NCBI GenBank assembly: GCA_030549335.1
Contig: CM060194.1
Coordinates: 69,848,077 to 69,912,076, forward strand
Source of the DNA: Pontederia crassipes
Taxonomy: Eukaryota > Streptophyta > Magnoliopsida > Commelinales > Pontederiaceae
Length of the DNA: 64,000 nt
Direction: 5' to 3'
Shown: positions 35,163 to 48,042 of the stretch, piece after piece
Layout: the number at the start of each line of letters is the position of its first letter
How positions within the stretch are numbered: position 1 is the first letter of the stretch
Program-made: the position numbers and the translations under genes
The notes under the pieces: generated by a model
Seen by the model: only the letters and a program-made list of their open reading frames with translations
Database searches by the model: none
Told to the model about the DNA's origin: nothing

Positions 35163-37602
35163 TGTAACGTCCTCAAAATTATTTCTCCTGTCAGATTAAC
35201 TTCGGAAGCGCTACACTATCTACTACAATATTGATCATACCATGACCATGACCATTCGACATTTTGTATATGTGACATCAATATAATAATAAAATATAAT
35301 CAAAGATTTTATTGTGAAAGCTTAAACGTCAGAATATTAAAGGGCATAGATAATCAATGCAGTCTTATAGCAAAGAAAGAAAAAACTAGAAACTCTAACA
35401 CGTTCAACATTTGAGGAGAAGTATGATAAGCAGAATAACATAATGTCTTTTCCGAAATAAGGATGATTAATAGACTAAAAGCAATTGAGAGAACTGGATA
35501 ATATGAGCTAGTCATGTGCAACGTTCTCTAAGCTCTGTGCCCTCCAACACCTCATCAAGTTGAGTTCTCACCTGCAAAATCCCAATGCAAAAGAATTCAG
35601 ATACCATGAGTAAAGACGTTCGGTACAATAGAAGCATAAACAATGAAATAATAATTAATGATAGTCGTATAACAACTAGATCAGCAATGAATAATAATAT
35701 GTCTTGATTTTCTACACTTTGATTGCAATAAATAATATGTCATGCTTCAACCATATCAGTACATGTACTCTGTTCTTTTACTTTACCATGTCTTATAGTT
35801 AGCTATCATATGCGAGCTCGACTTTATTATATTGGGATGTCAGAGGTGCCTCTCTAAATCTGTAAAGTCAGTATGCCCGCTTTGGGGATGGGGTGTGTCA
35901 ATGCATCATCATTTTCGGAATATAGGTGGGAGAGGACCTGCATTCCAAGAACAATGGTAATTTAAGAATCTAGGTTCATTATCTCCTCAGTTAGCTACCT
36001 GTCCTCCTGACTTAGTACTATGAGATTATATTTCTTTGGGGGAAGGAGTGTGTCAATGCATCACCCTTCTTTGAAATACAGATGACAGATGATCTGTAAC
36101 TCAGGAATAGTGGACATCGAAGACCAGTAGGTCCGCTGTCTCCTCAGCTAGCTACCTGCCCCTCTCTATACAATACCATGATCTTTGTTCCATATATTGG
36201 GGTGGCACATAGTAATCCAGTAGTTTCGTCTTTTCTTTACTTATCTTTGTTTATCTTTGACGGAGTCTAAAATCATAGGTCAGAATCCAAAAGGGTGTTC
36301 ATGTCTGTAGCAATAGGACTCGGCCGGTTAAGGGTAATTCGATTCGAGTCTCCTGTATAGAATTCAATAGTGTAACCTTGATCGGGATCGGAGTCCGACT
36401 CGGACCGTGTCAGTACTCATACATTAAAATCGGTTCAAGATATATCTATTGGTTTGGGTTGATTGAACCGGTCAGCTCGAACCGATTGGTCTGAACGAAT
36501 AGGTTGACCTGAACCGGCTGGTCTGGCTAGACCGATCGACCGGTCCTATCGTTCCTCTTAGTCCGGTCGATCTGAACCGGCCGACTTGGATCGGTCGACC
36601 ATTCCTTGTGGACCGGTCGACCGTTCCTCTTGGATCGGTCGACTGTCTCATCTGTCGTATATCCTGTCAGATCGGTCGACTGCGCACATGAGGCCGATCG
36701 ACCGATGGCTGTAGAATCCATCCATCACTGGATCGATCGACCGTTCTGAAAGATCGATCGACCGTTTGTAAGATCACGGCGGCACGGTGCACACGCCGGA
36801 CCTATCGACCGTTAGGATGGATCGGTCGACCGACCGTGAAGTCAAATATGTCAGGACAACACTGGAGTGGTTGATCGCTCTTATAGGATTGGTCGACCGA
36901 TTGAAAACTCGACGGTGCGAGGTGCACACCGGATCGGTCGATCGTTCATCGGTCGACCAATTTTCAGCAGTAAAACAGGGCCGTCAGTCATCTTCTTCGT
37001 TTCCAACGCCTTCTGGCCATCAAAACATGACGATCACAATATGAAAAATAAAGTGACGACTCTCAAGATTATAATGGACTCGTTGTACATATCAAAAGAT
37101 CGATATTTCCTCATCTAGGGAATTTGAATATTCTAAGGTACTTTCAACGTTGGATTTGAATCCGTCGGATCATTGTCGTCGTTCTTCCGGTCACCGATTG
37201 TTCCTGACCGGTGAGGAGGTACGCCTGGTCCTCCTGGATGTCGAAGGGGATCACAGTGCATCAGGGTCCGTCGAGTTGCGTGGCCTCTATCTCGTTCGTC
37301 GTCTACTGTGTGCGCCGGTCGTTGGAGCAGAGGAAGAAAATGAAGGAGAGACAGCCGCCGATCAGTAGGGATTCCAAAGGGGGTGCAAGGGCTCCCCCTT
37401 GCGTCCCTCTTATAGTCTCGGTCGACCCTCTGGTCGGTTGAATCTAAAACGGAATCTGGGGGAGGAAATTCCTCCCCCTATCAGCCATTTCCTTTCTTCT
37501 TTCTTTCTTTCTTTTATTGAATTTCGTTTGAAATCTTTCCTTATTTGTTCATCACTTTGATTTATGAAACCTTTCCATGTTTGGAAAATCGCAGTTGTTA
37601 CA
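35163..37602 (-). repeat. Left LTR of the Gypsy element (its 3' LTR)
   Basis: This 2440-bp copy lacks about 150 bp present in the right LTR (around 46300-46480). At 37131-37147 it shows the empty version of the site where an RTE tail sits in the other LTR. Confidence 0.9.
36527..36960. repeat. Dispersed GGTCGACC-type palindromes in the LTR
   Basis: At least ten variants of the self-complementary unit (A/C)CGGTCGACCG(G/T), such as ATCGGTCGACCG, occur about every 20-40 bp, interleaved with unrelated sequence. A homologous array lies at 47205-47660. Confidence 0.85.
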
Positions 37603-37648
37603 TTATTACCCCCTTAATAGAAAATTCGTCCTCGAATTTTGATATAAG

Positions 37649-38193
37649 TTAGGACTTACCGAATAGTTCAGAAAATTTTTCGTGCATTTCCGATTCTATC
37701 TCCCATGTTGCCTCCTTTCGTTGATGATACTTTCATGCTATTTTGATCAATGATATTTTCTTCTTTCCATTTTGGTACTCTTGATATTCTAAAATTTTCG
37801 TGGGTTGTTCCTCATATGTTAGATCATCAGTGAGATTTGGTTCCTCAATTTGGATTATTTTGGCATAGTCGTACTTGTATTTACGGAGTAATGAAACATG
37901 GAAGACGTTGTGCACTCTGACATACGCCGGGAGTAGGGCTAACCTGCATGCTGAGTCTCCGACCATATCTAAGATTTCAAGTGGACCCACATACCTTGGG
38001 CTTAACTTTCCTCGTTTGCTAAATCTGATTACTCCTTAGTTGGGTGAGACTTTAAGTAAGACCTGATATCCTGCCTTGAATGTGTGCTCTCATCGTTTCT
38101 TATCCGCATAAGCCTTTTGTTGGTCTTGTGTTTGTTTCTGTAACTCTACTTCCTCAATCAGCGTACGAGACAGGATCCGGGTATTCCTAGAAG
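37649..38193 (-). pseudogene. Gypsy integrase C-terminus / chromodomain-like remnant
   Basis: The minus-strand reading contains [33 protein letters not shown] and, at the end, KEATWEIESEMHEKF followed by a stop at 37649. This is the tail of a chromovirus (Tekay/Del-like) polyprotein. It has in-frame stops, for example where a Trp is expected just before KYHQRKEATW. It borders the CACTA insertion on the right. Confidence 0.85.
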
Positions 38194-39149
38194 AAACACT
38201 ACAAGAAAATTGGCAATTAGCGACTCAAAGTCGGAGACGCTAGGGAGGCGCTGTTACGTCTCTATTGTCAAGAGCGTCTCCTTCGCGTCTAACTAGCGCC
38301 GCAAAATTGAAACGCTGGAACTCGGTGGCTAGTGGCGTCGCACTAGAGTAAAAGATGTTGAGACGCAACTAGCGCCACATATTGACGTTATATCGACGGT
38401 ATTAAGACACGATGTTTGGGGCTGCGCGAAGCAGGACCGCGTCGCTAAGTCGATGCGCAAGGGGCGGTAGACCTGAGACGCCCTTCCGGGGCCCACGTGT
38501 GGCTAAGTTAGGCACTAGTAAGGCGCTAGATTGACACAAATATGATCATGCATTTGTCGCCAATGAGACACTAAGATGGCGCGAAGTGCGATATATCTAA
38601 ATTAGCATCGACATGCGTTTAGACGCCAATGAGATGCTATTGTGTCGCTACATGTACATTTTTTTACCCGCCCCAGCCTCATTTTTTCTCTTCCCACGCC
38701 ATACAATTTATAATGCATATCAAAATGCATTGATATTCATCACAGACAATATAAAAGCAACACAGGCAATATAAAATCATCACAGACAATATAAAACTAT
38801 CACATACAATATAAAATCATCACAGGCATAATATATAACATAAGAATACGAAAACTACTCAACCGAACTAACAAACTATATGTATATTTAAGTCTATAAG
38901 TAACAAATGCATAGTTTGTTTTCTATCCTAGGTTTGTGAGTTATTGTTATCATTCCGGATGTTCGATCCAGACGTGCTCGGTCCATGGCCTTGCGGGGAT
39001 GGATTCTGCGTCAGGATCAATCCCTGAATCGCCTACAATAGAGGACCCAACTGTTGCGACAACTGCTACGACACCTGCTGCGATATCTGCTCTGATAATT
39101 GCTGCGATAGCTGCTATGATAGCTGTGTCAGATCAGGTGCAGCGGATGA

Positions 39150-41766
39150 GCTCGGAGCAGATGCACCTCCTGCATATCCTCCTATCCTCCTAGGTATCTG
39201 AGCGACTGTGCCGAGGCCACGCAAGTATCTCCCTCGTGTCGTGCCGGCCACTTCTTCCCAAACAGTAGGGTCCTCTACGAAATAGAAAAATTATAAAATC
39301 ATATAATATATAAATTATATATCAAGAATCATGTAAATTAAAAACATGACTAAACCAACGAAGAAACATTACTTGGTGGCTGAGTACTCGGATCATCTCC
39401 ATACTTTTCAGCCATTTTTGCATTATACTCATCCTAAAAAATTTAAACGTTGTGTATTTCAAAACTATTGTACTAACGGCAATAACCAAATGACCATATC
39501 ATGAGACTTACTAGAAGCCTACGAGCAGTGGGCGTGACTAAGTCGTTTGTCTTCTGGCTCTTATGCGTGGCCTCATAGACCACACGAAAGTCTACGGGAC
39601 CGCCTTTTTTCTCCTCCTACAATAAAGTTTCAAATTTGATAACATAAGTATAAGTCAAAAGTTTGATTAATTGAATTTATATGTAAATTATAATGCGCCA
39701 TCGATGCTCTTCAAATCGCATCGATCCCCTTGTGTGGATGTGGGCCTCGGGCTTCGAAAGTCAATTAACTCTTGCCTTTTCTGACTTCCTTTGCATCGTT
39801 CATCCATCCTTTGTGAACATCAAATACTTACACTTTCAAAAAACTATAATTTTCATAAAAATAATGTAAAAGTATACATACTTACCACTTCCTACAGAGG
39901 GACTTCCAAACCGAGCGTCTAATATGTCTTGGCATCTTTGTATGCCCTGCTCCAAAGTGCGGCCGACGGATGTGACGACCTTGCGAAACTTGTATAATCA
40001 ATTTCGGAGGCGTTTCGCAGCGATCTCCTCAAAAGCTCTCTGGATCGTCCCTAAACTAAGATCCGGATGAAACTGATTTGCCTCCTACAAATAGAACGTT
40101 AAAACTTAGTAATTTTAAAATAAATATAAATCGAATTATGTAATCCAAATAGAAGATCGTACCGTAAAGGCTCGAAAGATATCATCTCGCACTTGAATTG
40201 GGACATCTTTTCAGGATACTGCCCCTTCCGACAAGTGGGAAAGAACGAGAGCACTGACATCTCGCACGGTACTAGCGAGTAAGAAAGTGATCCTGCCAAT
40301 TACAAAGAAGAATTAATTTTCAATGATAACCAAAACTATAACAAAATTTGTACAACTTATTTAACTTACGATCGAGTAATATTATTCACAGTGACCACCC
40401 ATTATCGTGTAACCCCTCTTCATCACTCGAAGATGAATCATCATCCGGTATAGCTGGGGTAGGCTGTGAAGGTCCGACATCAGCTACGGGCCCTAATATA
40501 TAATAAATTATTAGTGTCATACCAAATTAAAATTGTGATAATTGATAGATATACAATAATGTTCTCACCTCGATTGATGTGTACCGCATGATCAGTAGCA
40601 GTCCGCTCGTCTGAATGAATTGAGTCATTAGCTTGTGCTATCGGTGGCGTAGCAACTGACATTATTAAAAAATAATTAATATAATTAAATGAGAAATGTC
40701 AATAACAATAAATATATCACCTGGCGTAAGATGTCGCTCGCCAATGCTAGATTGTGGTGAAGCATCTGGTATTCTCGGCGGTGGCGGTGGGGTAGCAACT
40801 GCCATCACAAGAAAATACATAAAATTTGGCTCTTACATAAAATTAAGCAATATATAAAAAATAATCTGGTGTGACATGAAGATCGTGATCGTGCGATTGA
40901 GACGTACCGACTATGTTCCCCATCGACGGTGGAGCAACTGTCACAAAAGTAAAATATTTAAAAAACTCTATCTCCTACTGTCTATTGCCCAAAATGTGTC
41001 ACGTACCTGGAGTGATACGCTGAGCAGACCCACCAATGGATCGCCTACTATGTGACGATCCGGCTACGTGCCCCGTCGGCGGCGGAGGAACTGATATTAT
41101 TAAAAAAGGAATTTAACTATTATAATCAACTATAAATAAGTAGCTCACAATAAATATATTACCTGGTGGTTGTGATGGCTGACTCATCTGGAGTGAACGC
41201 CTGGAAGAGCGAGATGACTCAGATGCTCGACCCCTAGTAACTGAAAAAAAGAAAGAAACTTCTATTATTAAAAATAACCATATATAACTTTTAAAAAAAG
41301 TAAAAAACTTATGTCATTAGAATAACTACGGGATTCATTCGCTTATTTCGTATTCTGATTCATTTTCATCATCTTCATCATCATCGCTATAATCTTAGTT
41401 CGAGTCGTCATCAATGAAATTATCGAAGTTCACATCCAAGAGGTCATTTGAATTGAACTCTTCCATTGGCTCAGCGTCATCGACCAATTGAAAATTCTCA
41501 ACTCCATCAGCCACATCAATCGTCTCGCTCACTCTATCTTCTTGATAGTAATCATCCATGGGCACATCATTGTGTACGGATGATGTTTCATTCTCATCTA
41601 CCATTGTTTCTGCTAAGAATAGTCTACTCCTCACCTTGCATGACGCCCACCATTCATCCTTGGTTCTTTTCGATGGATACTTAGTGTAGTACACTTGTTG
41701 TGCTTGTTCCGCCATTACGAATGGATCGTATGACTGAAGTCTCGATCGAGGGTTAATATCCATCAA
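39150..41766 (-). pseudogene. CACTA-encoded protein remnants (DUF4216-like, Transposase_24-like)
   Basis: The frame 41766-41395 encodes an N-terminus like the DUF4216 end of plant CACTA proteins (INPRSRLQSYDPFVMAEQAQ, then KDEWWASCKV) and a long acidic tail. Downstream come several small Ser/Pro-rich exon-like pieces separated by GT/AG-like sites (41240-40440). Then follow fragments of the Ptta/En/Spm Transposase_24 type: QFHPDLSLGTIQRAFEEIAA (near 40080), FRVVYEATHKSQKTNDLV (near 39570), EYNAKMAEKYGDDPSTQPP (near 39400) and a Gly-rich GRYLRGLG end (near 39210). A stop interrupts the second segment. Whether any product is still made is unknown. Confidence 0.6.
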
Positions 41767-42185
41767 TTTAAACTTTTGATCGATACGAACTCCTTTCGCT
41801 GGATCGAACCAACGACATTACATGAATAAGTTAAGATAACAATTAACATAAGTTAAGTTAACTTAACTTAAGTAATACTTAATAAGTAACACTAATTAAC
41901 TTGATCCAAAGAGATGATAATTAACTTAAGTACTACTTAAGTTAATTCATAACATGAATAAGTAATAATTAACTTAAGTAATACTTAACTTAATTCCTAA
42001 GAGATGATACTTAATATTATACTTAATAAGTAATACTAACTTGATCCAAAGAGATGATAATTCACTTAAGTACTACTTAATTTAACATGATAATAACATG
42101 AATAAGTAATACTTAACTTAACATGAATAATTAACTTAATTTAACTTCATGCATTAATAATTAACTTAATTTACATGGTGGCGGC

Positions 42186-42980
42186 CTAGTACCTTCGGCG
42201 AAGGGCGGCCGAGACGGCAGTGGAGGCGGTGGGCAGTGGCGACGGAGGAGGACGTCGACGGCGGTGGAGGGCAGCCGAGACGGCAATGGAGGCGGTGGGC
42301 AGTGGCGACGGAGGAGGACGTCGGCGGCGGTGGAGGGCGGACGAGGCGGCGGTGGACGCGATGGGCGGCGGTGGAGGCAGAGGGCGGCAGAGGACGCGGT
42401 GGACGCGATGGACGACGGTGGAGGAGGAGGCAGCGAACTGTCGGGGAGGGCGGACCGTCGGGGAGGGCGGAGGAGGAGGACGTCGGCGGGGTGGAGGACG
42501 TCGGCGGCGGTGGAGGGATGACGCGGCGAAGGGCGGACGAGGCGGCGGTGGACGCGACGGGCGGCGGTGGAGGCGGAGGGCGGCGGAGGCGAAGATTGGA
42601 GGGCGGACGACGTGGCGGAGGACGCGACGGACGACGGTGGAGGAGGAAGCGGCGAACCGTCGGGGAGGGCGGACCGCGGCGGAGGCGAACCGTCGGAGAG
42701 GACGGAGGAGGAGGAGGAGGCGGCGAAGGGCGGCGGCGAATGCAGAGGTCGATGGTGGAGGGCGGTCGAATGTAGAGGGCGGCAGAGGCGAAGGGCAGCG
42801 GCGGCGGTGGAGGGCGATCGTCAGGCGTCGGACGTCGGGCGTCGGACGTCGGACGTCGGGCGAAGGCCGGAGGCAGCAGTGGAGGGCATCGGAGGTCGGG
42901 CGTCGGGCGACGGGCGTCGAAGATCGGGCGTCGGGGCGCGTCGGAGGTCCGGCGTCGATGCGTCGGGGCGATTGTAAACA
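42186..42980. repeat. G-rich low-complexity block inside the CACTA element
   Basis: About 800 bp consist of GGCGG(T/A)GGA-type degenerate repeats with almost all G on the plus strand and C on the minus. All three plus-strand frames stay open over long stretches and give Arg/Gly-rich low-complexity peptides, a compositional by-product. Several direct repeats of 60-70 bp are visible near 42205-42340. The block lies just upstream of the minus-strand DUF4216-like frame. Confidence 0.8.
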
Positions 42981-43359
42981 GTAAACATTAAAAGTGAAAA
43001 CGAAGAAGAGGGGTTAGGGATTTAAGTAATTTTTAGCATCGCAAAATAAAGAGACACTATGTAGACGCCATGTAGGCGCCGAAACTATCACAATTCGGCT
43101 AGCGTGGCGCTATAGAGAAGCTAATGTGTCGCTAAGACAACGTAGCGACACCATCGCGTCATCGGGGAGTCGCGATATTGTAGCGTCTCAATATCGCGAC
43201 GCCATTGAGATGCTCAATAAAAGTTTTTTTTCAATTTTTTTTAGTATGTATGTAATTTTATTTATCAATGTAACGTCTTATCGCATTATGCTCTGTTCCA
43301 ATTATTTTATTTTCTTCCGATAATCTATCATGTATGTATACAAAATTATAAATATGTAT

Positions 43360-43660
43360 GTATATGTGTATAATATAACACAATTGTGTGTATATATATA
43401 TATACATATGTCATATATGTGTACGTATATATATGTCTATGTGTGAGAGATTAAGTTACAATAATGTGTTTCGTCTATATGTATTATAAATATATATGTG
43501 TATGTATATGTCTACACATATATATAGATAACATGTATATGTATACGTATTCGAAGTGAATATATATATATGTGTCAGAGTAGGTTATAATAATATGTAT
43601 ATACGCACTTATTATATATAGGTATCAACATATACGCGTATTTATATGTCTATATGTGCC
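43360..43660. repeat. AT-rich TATATGTGTATG low-complexity tract
   Basis: Irregular TATA/TGTG alternation over about 300 bp within the CACTA element, without coding potential. Confidence 0.7.
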
Positions 43661-43940
43661 CGATTGAGTGACGAGTAAAAAGTCGGCTTAGGAGACGCAA
43701 TACAGACGCCATTGATTCGCTAGATTCATTTAGCGACTCCGTAGTGCCGAACTAGCGTCTAAAATAATATGGCATCTCGAACGTGCGACGCTAGAGAGAC
43801 ACCCATAGTGTCATTATAGTGTCGACAATAGCTTCGGCGCTCATTAAACGCTAGGTGGACGGTATTGTGTGTCTTACGCTAACATATCACTCACTTAATC
43901 AACCATCGTAATCCCATGATTAAGTATATAATAATATATG

Positions 43941-44905
43941 CATAATTAATTAAGATATTATATATATTATATGTATACGTAACATAAATAATATAGGTAA
44001 AAAATTATATATTTAGGAACACTTTTATAATGTAAAAATACATATATATATAATCGTGTAATTAATACATATATATGTTGATATTATGCTATTGATAATA
44101 TGTTTATAATCGTGTACTTAATACTAATATAATATTTAATGAATTTATTGATTAGCATATAATATATATAATATAGTGTTTAAATATATATACAGTAGCG
44201 TCTCATTTGTTTGAGACGCCATATAGCGTCACTTCACAGTCTTCAGACATGAGACGCTAGTGTCGCGTCTAAAGTTGTCGACGACAAAACGGCGCTAGGT
44301 GCTGCCGCGCATTAAGAATAGTGACGCGAAATAATAGCGTCTACGTAGCGTCTCGATTACAGCACTAGAGAGTTAACGTCAACCCGGCCGCTGAATAGCT
44401 AAGAAGACGTATAATTAAGATATATGCATAATAAAAATATTATATATATTATATGTATAGATAACATAGATAATATAGGAAAAAAATTATATATTTAGGA
44501 ACACTCTTATCATGTAAAAATACACACACACATATATATATATATAATCATGTAATTAATACATCTATATGTTGATATTATGCTATTGATAATATGTTGA
44601 TAAACGTGTAATTAATACTAATATAATATTTAATGAATTTATTGATCGACATATAGTATATATAATATAGAGTTTAAATATATAATGTCGCATCTCATTA
44701 GCGTCTCTTTCTATTGAGATGCCATGTAGCGTCGCTTTAGAGTCTTCATACATGCGACGCTAGCTTCGCGTCTAACGTTGTCGACGCCATAACGGCGCTA
44801 GGTACTGCTGCGCGTTTGCGGTTCCTGGCGGGAAAAAATAACGTCTACGTAGCGTCTCGATTGCGCTACTTTTAACGTCAACTCTCTGAGTAGGTAGGAA
44901 GACGC
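43941..44905. repeat. Tandem duplication of a unit of about 490 bp in the CACTA end
   Basis: The unit at about 43941-44410 is repeated at 44411-44905. Each has an AT-rich half (ATATTTAGGAACAC, TTGATATTATGCTATTGATA) and a half dense in AGCGTCTC/GACGCTA motifs. Together with the terminal block this gives the right end several sets of subterminal repeats. Confidence 0.8.
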
Positions 44906-45018
44906 TATTGAGAGGCAAGTGGCGTCTGACTCTGGTGACGCTAGTGGCGTATGTATAGCGTCACACACTTTTAAGGCGCTACATGGTGTCGCTAATCGCC
45001 AATTTTCTTGTAGTGAAA

Positions 45019-45670
45019 TGCCCAAATTATCCGCACTCCATACAATAGGTGGGTCTTTCTTCCAATGGCACATTGGGTTTGATGGAATATGATGCTTCAT
45101 CTCCAGATTCTAATTCGGGTGTCTTCTTTTCTTGCCACCGATCTTCTTCAAGAACTCGGGTTTGATGGAACTCCTATTAGTGGGATGGACATCAATGGTT
45201 TGTTACTTCCTACGCTCTCCTGATCAGAGTGCTCTTGCTCTTCTGGTGTCGCGGGAGGTGGGACGCTGCGTCCACATCCTCGCCCTCAACCTCGCTCATG
45301 GCCCTCGCTGTGAGCCAGTCTTGGTTCCTGACCTTGAGTGGTTGGGAGATGCATTTGTGATTTCATTACAAACGGAACTCATCTCCCTCCATGGACAATT
45401 CGGGATGTAATGCGTCGAGGAGGCATCTGTAATAACGAGTTAACCCAATAATATAAGAATAATTTATATGAGGAATGTACTCAGTACTTACTTGAGGAGT
45501 AGAGTCACAGTTGCTCAAGATATTTGCACATGACTTTACCATAACCATGAGACACTTATGAAAAATAATGACAATGTAAGGATATGTACCTTATTATGGA
45601 CAATAATGATGCTTGGTCTACACTCTACTGTAAACATTGGGAGCCAAGAACTTAGGCTCTGATATTAAAC
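45019..45670 (-). other. Remaining 5' internal part of the Gypsy element
   Basis: This piece runs from the primer-binding site (45655-45667) to the CACTA insertion. Minus-strand frames are short and broken, with no recognisable gag motif. On the other side of the CACTA element it continues directly into the integrase end. Confidence 0.6.
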
Positions 45671-47204
45671 TGTAACGCCCCCAAAATCGCGCCTCCTGCC
45701 ACGTAGACAGACAGATTGACCTCGGGAGCACTACACTGCCTACTATAATATTGACCATACCATGACCATGATCATTCAACATTTTGTATACGTGGCATCA
45801 ATATAATAATAAAATATAATCAAAGACTTTATTGCGGAAGCTTAAACGTCAAAATATCAAAGGGCATAGATAATCAATGCAGCCTTATAGCAAAGAAGGA
45901 AAAGACTACAATGTCTAACACGTTCAACATTCGAGGAGAAGTTTGATAAGTAGAATAATATAATGTCTTTCTGAAACAAGGATGATTAATAGACTAAAAG
46001 CAATTGAGAGAACTAGAAAATATGAGCTAGTCATGTGCAGCGTTCTCTAAGCTCTATGCCCTCCAACACCTCATCAAGCTGAGCTCTCACCTGCAAAATC
46101 CCAATGCAGGGGAATTCAAATACTCAAGAGCAAAGACGCTCAGTACAATAGAAGCATAGACGATGAAATAATAATTAATGATAGTCGTATAACAACTAGA
46201 TCAGCAATGAACAATAATATGTCTTGGTTTTCTACACTTTGATTGCAATAAATAATATGTCATGCTTCAACCATATCAGTACATGTACTCTGTTCTTTAC
46301 TATGACTATGTCTTAACTTTACTATACTTTACCTTGAACTTTACTAATCCCTACATTAACCTTGCCATGCTATATTCCACGCTTTACTATACTATATTCT
46401 GTACTTTGCTATACCATACTTTACTGTGCATTACTTTACTATGAGTTGCACTACGTCTTTTACATTACTATGATGTCCTTAGAGTTAGTTGTCCTATGCG
46501 AGTTCGACTTTATTAGATTGATATGCCTGAGGTGCCACTCTGAATCTGTAAAGCCAGTATGCCCGCTTTGGAGATGGGGTGTATCAATGCATCACCCTTT
46601 TCGGAATACAGGTGGGAGCGGGCATGCACTTCAAGAACAGTGGTCATTTAAGAACCTGTAGTCTCCTCAGTTAGCTACCTGTCCTCCTAGCTCAGTACTA
46701 TGAAATTATGTTTCTTTGGGGGAAGGAGTGTGTCAATACATCACCCTTCTTTGAGATACAGGTGAGAGATGATATGTAACTCAGGAATAGTGGTCATCGA
46801 AGACCAGTATATTCGTTGTCTCATCAGCTAACTACCTGCACCTCTCTATACAATACCACGATCTTTGTTCCATATATTGGAGCGGCACATAGTAATTTCA
46901 TAGTTTCATCTTTGCTTTACTTATCTTTATTTATCTTTGACGAAGTCTAAAATCATAGGTCAGAACCCAAAAGGGTATTCATGTCTGTAGTAATAGGACT
47001 CGACCGGTTAAGGGTAATCCGGTTCGAGTCTCCTGTATAGGATTCAAGAGTGTAACCTTGACCGGGGTCAGAGTCCGACTCGGACCGTGTCAGTACTCAT
47101 ACATTAAAATCGGTTCAAGATCTATCTATTGGTTTGGATTGGTTGAACCGGTCAGCTCGAACTGTTGGTTTGAATAAACCAGTTGACCTAAACCGGTTAG
47201 TCTG

Positions 47205-47660
47205 GCTAGACCGGTCGACCGGTCCTACCGTTCCTCTTGGTCCGATCGACCTGAACCGGTCGACTTGGACTGGTCGATAATTCCTTCCGGACCGGTTGAC
47301 CATTCTATGTGATCGATCGACCGTTCCTCTTAGACCGATCGATCGTCTCCTCTGTCGAATATCTTGTCGGACCGGTCGACCTCGCACATGAGGCCGGTCG
47401 ACCGATAGCTATAGAATCCATCCATCACTAGATCGGTCGACCACTCTGAAAGATCAGTCGATCATTTGTTAGATCACAGCGGCGCGGTGCGCACGCCGAA
47501 TCGGTCGACCGTTCGGATGGATCGGTCGACCGACCGTGAAGTCAAATCCGTCAGGGCAACATTGGATCGGTCGACCGCTACTATAAGATCGATCGACCGA
47601 TTGAAAACTTGAGGGTGCGAGGTGCACGCCGGATCAGTCAATCGTTCATCGAACCGATCA
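47205..47660. repeat. Dispersed GGTCGACC-type palindromes, second array
   Basis: This is the homologue of the 36527-36960 array in the other LTR, with at least ten variants such as ACCGGTCGACCGG and GATCGATCGACCG. Individual units differ between the two LTRs, many through C-to-T type changes. Confidence 0.85.
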
Positions 47661-47849
47661 ACCAATTTTCTGCGATAAAATAGGGCCGCCAATCATCTTC
47701 TTCGTTTTCGACGGCCTTCTGGCCATCAAAACATGACGATCACAATATGAAAAATGAAGCTACGACTCTCATAATGGACTCATTGTACGCATCAAAAGAT
47801 CAAAATTTCCTTGTCTAGGGAATTTGAATATTCTAAGGTACCTTTCAAC

Positions 47850-48042
47850 AACAACAACAACAACAACAACAAAGCCTTATCCCACTAGGTGGGATCGGCT
47901 ACATGGATCATACGACGCCATTCCGCTCTATTCGTTGATCCATATTCATAAGATTCGACAGGATTTTATGCTGGCTGTCGGGGCCTAACACAACCCTCCT
48001 TCTTTATCCGAGCTTGGGACCGGCTATAAAATATAGGCGGAG
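47850..48042 (-). mobile_element. RTE LINE tail inserted in the Gypsy LTR
   Basis: The insertion lies between 19-bp direct repeats (TTCTAAGGTACCTTTCAAC at 47831-47849 and 48043-48061), with CAA repeats at its left (3') end. The left LTR keeps the uninterrupted site, so insertion and duplication are directly proven. It must be younger than the Gypsy insertion. Confidence 0.95.

Larger units (their letters stand above)
38197..45015 (-). mobile_element. CACTA (En/Spm) transposon nested in the Gypsy element
   Basis: The left end CACTACAAGAAAATTGGC and right end GCCAATTTTCTTGTAGTG are inverted repeats of at least 18 bp, flanked by a 3-bp target duplication AAA (38194-38196 and 45016-45018). Subterminal regions on both sides are full of GACGCTA and AGCGTCTC units in both orientations, the usual transposase-binding repeats. 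Remnant genes read on the minus strand. The catalytic TNP2-type transposase domain was not found, so the copy is probably non-autonomous. Confidence 0.92.

Noticed and set aside
42220..42984. 254-codon Arg/Gly-rich plus-strand frame
   Set aside because: All three frames are open because of GGCGG-type repeats, and the peptides are low-complexity. It lies inside a CACTA transposon and is not a gene.
38197..45015. Possible CRISPR-like array of short GACGCTA/AGCGTCTC repeats
   Set aside because: The repeats are degenerate, occur in both orientations and lie at the ends of a CACTA transposon, where subterminal repeats are normal; the genome is a plant's.
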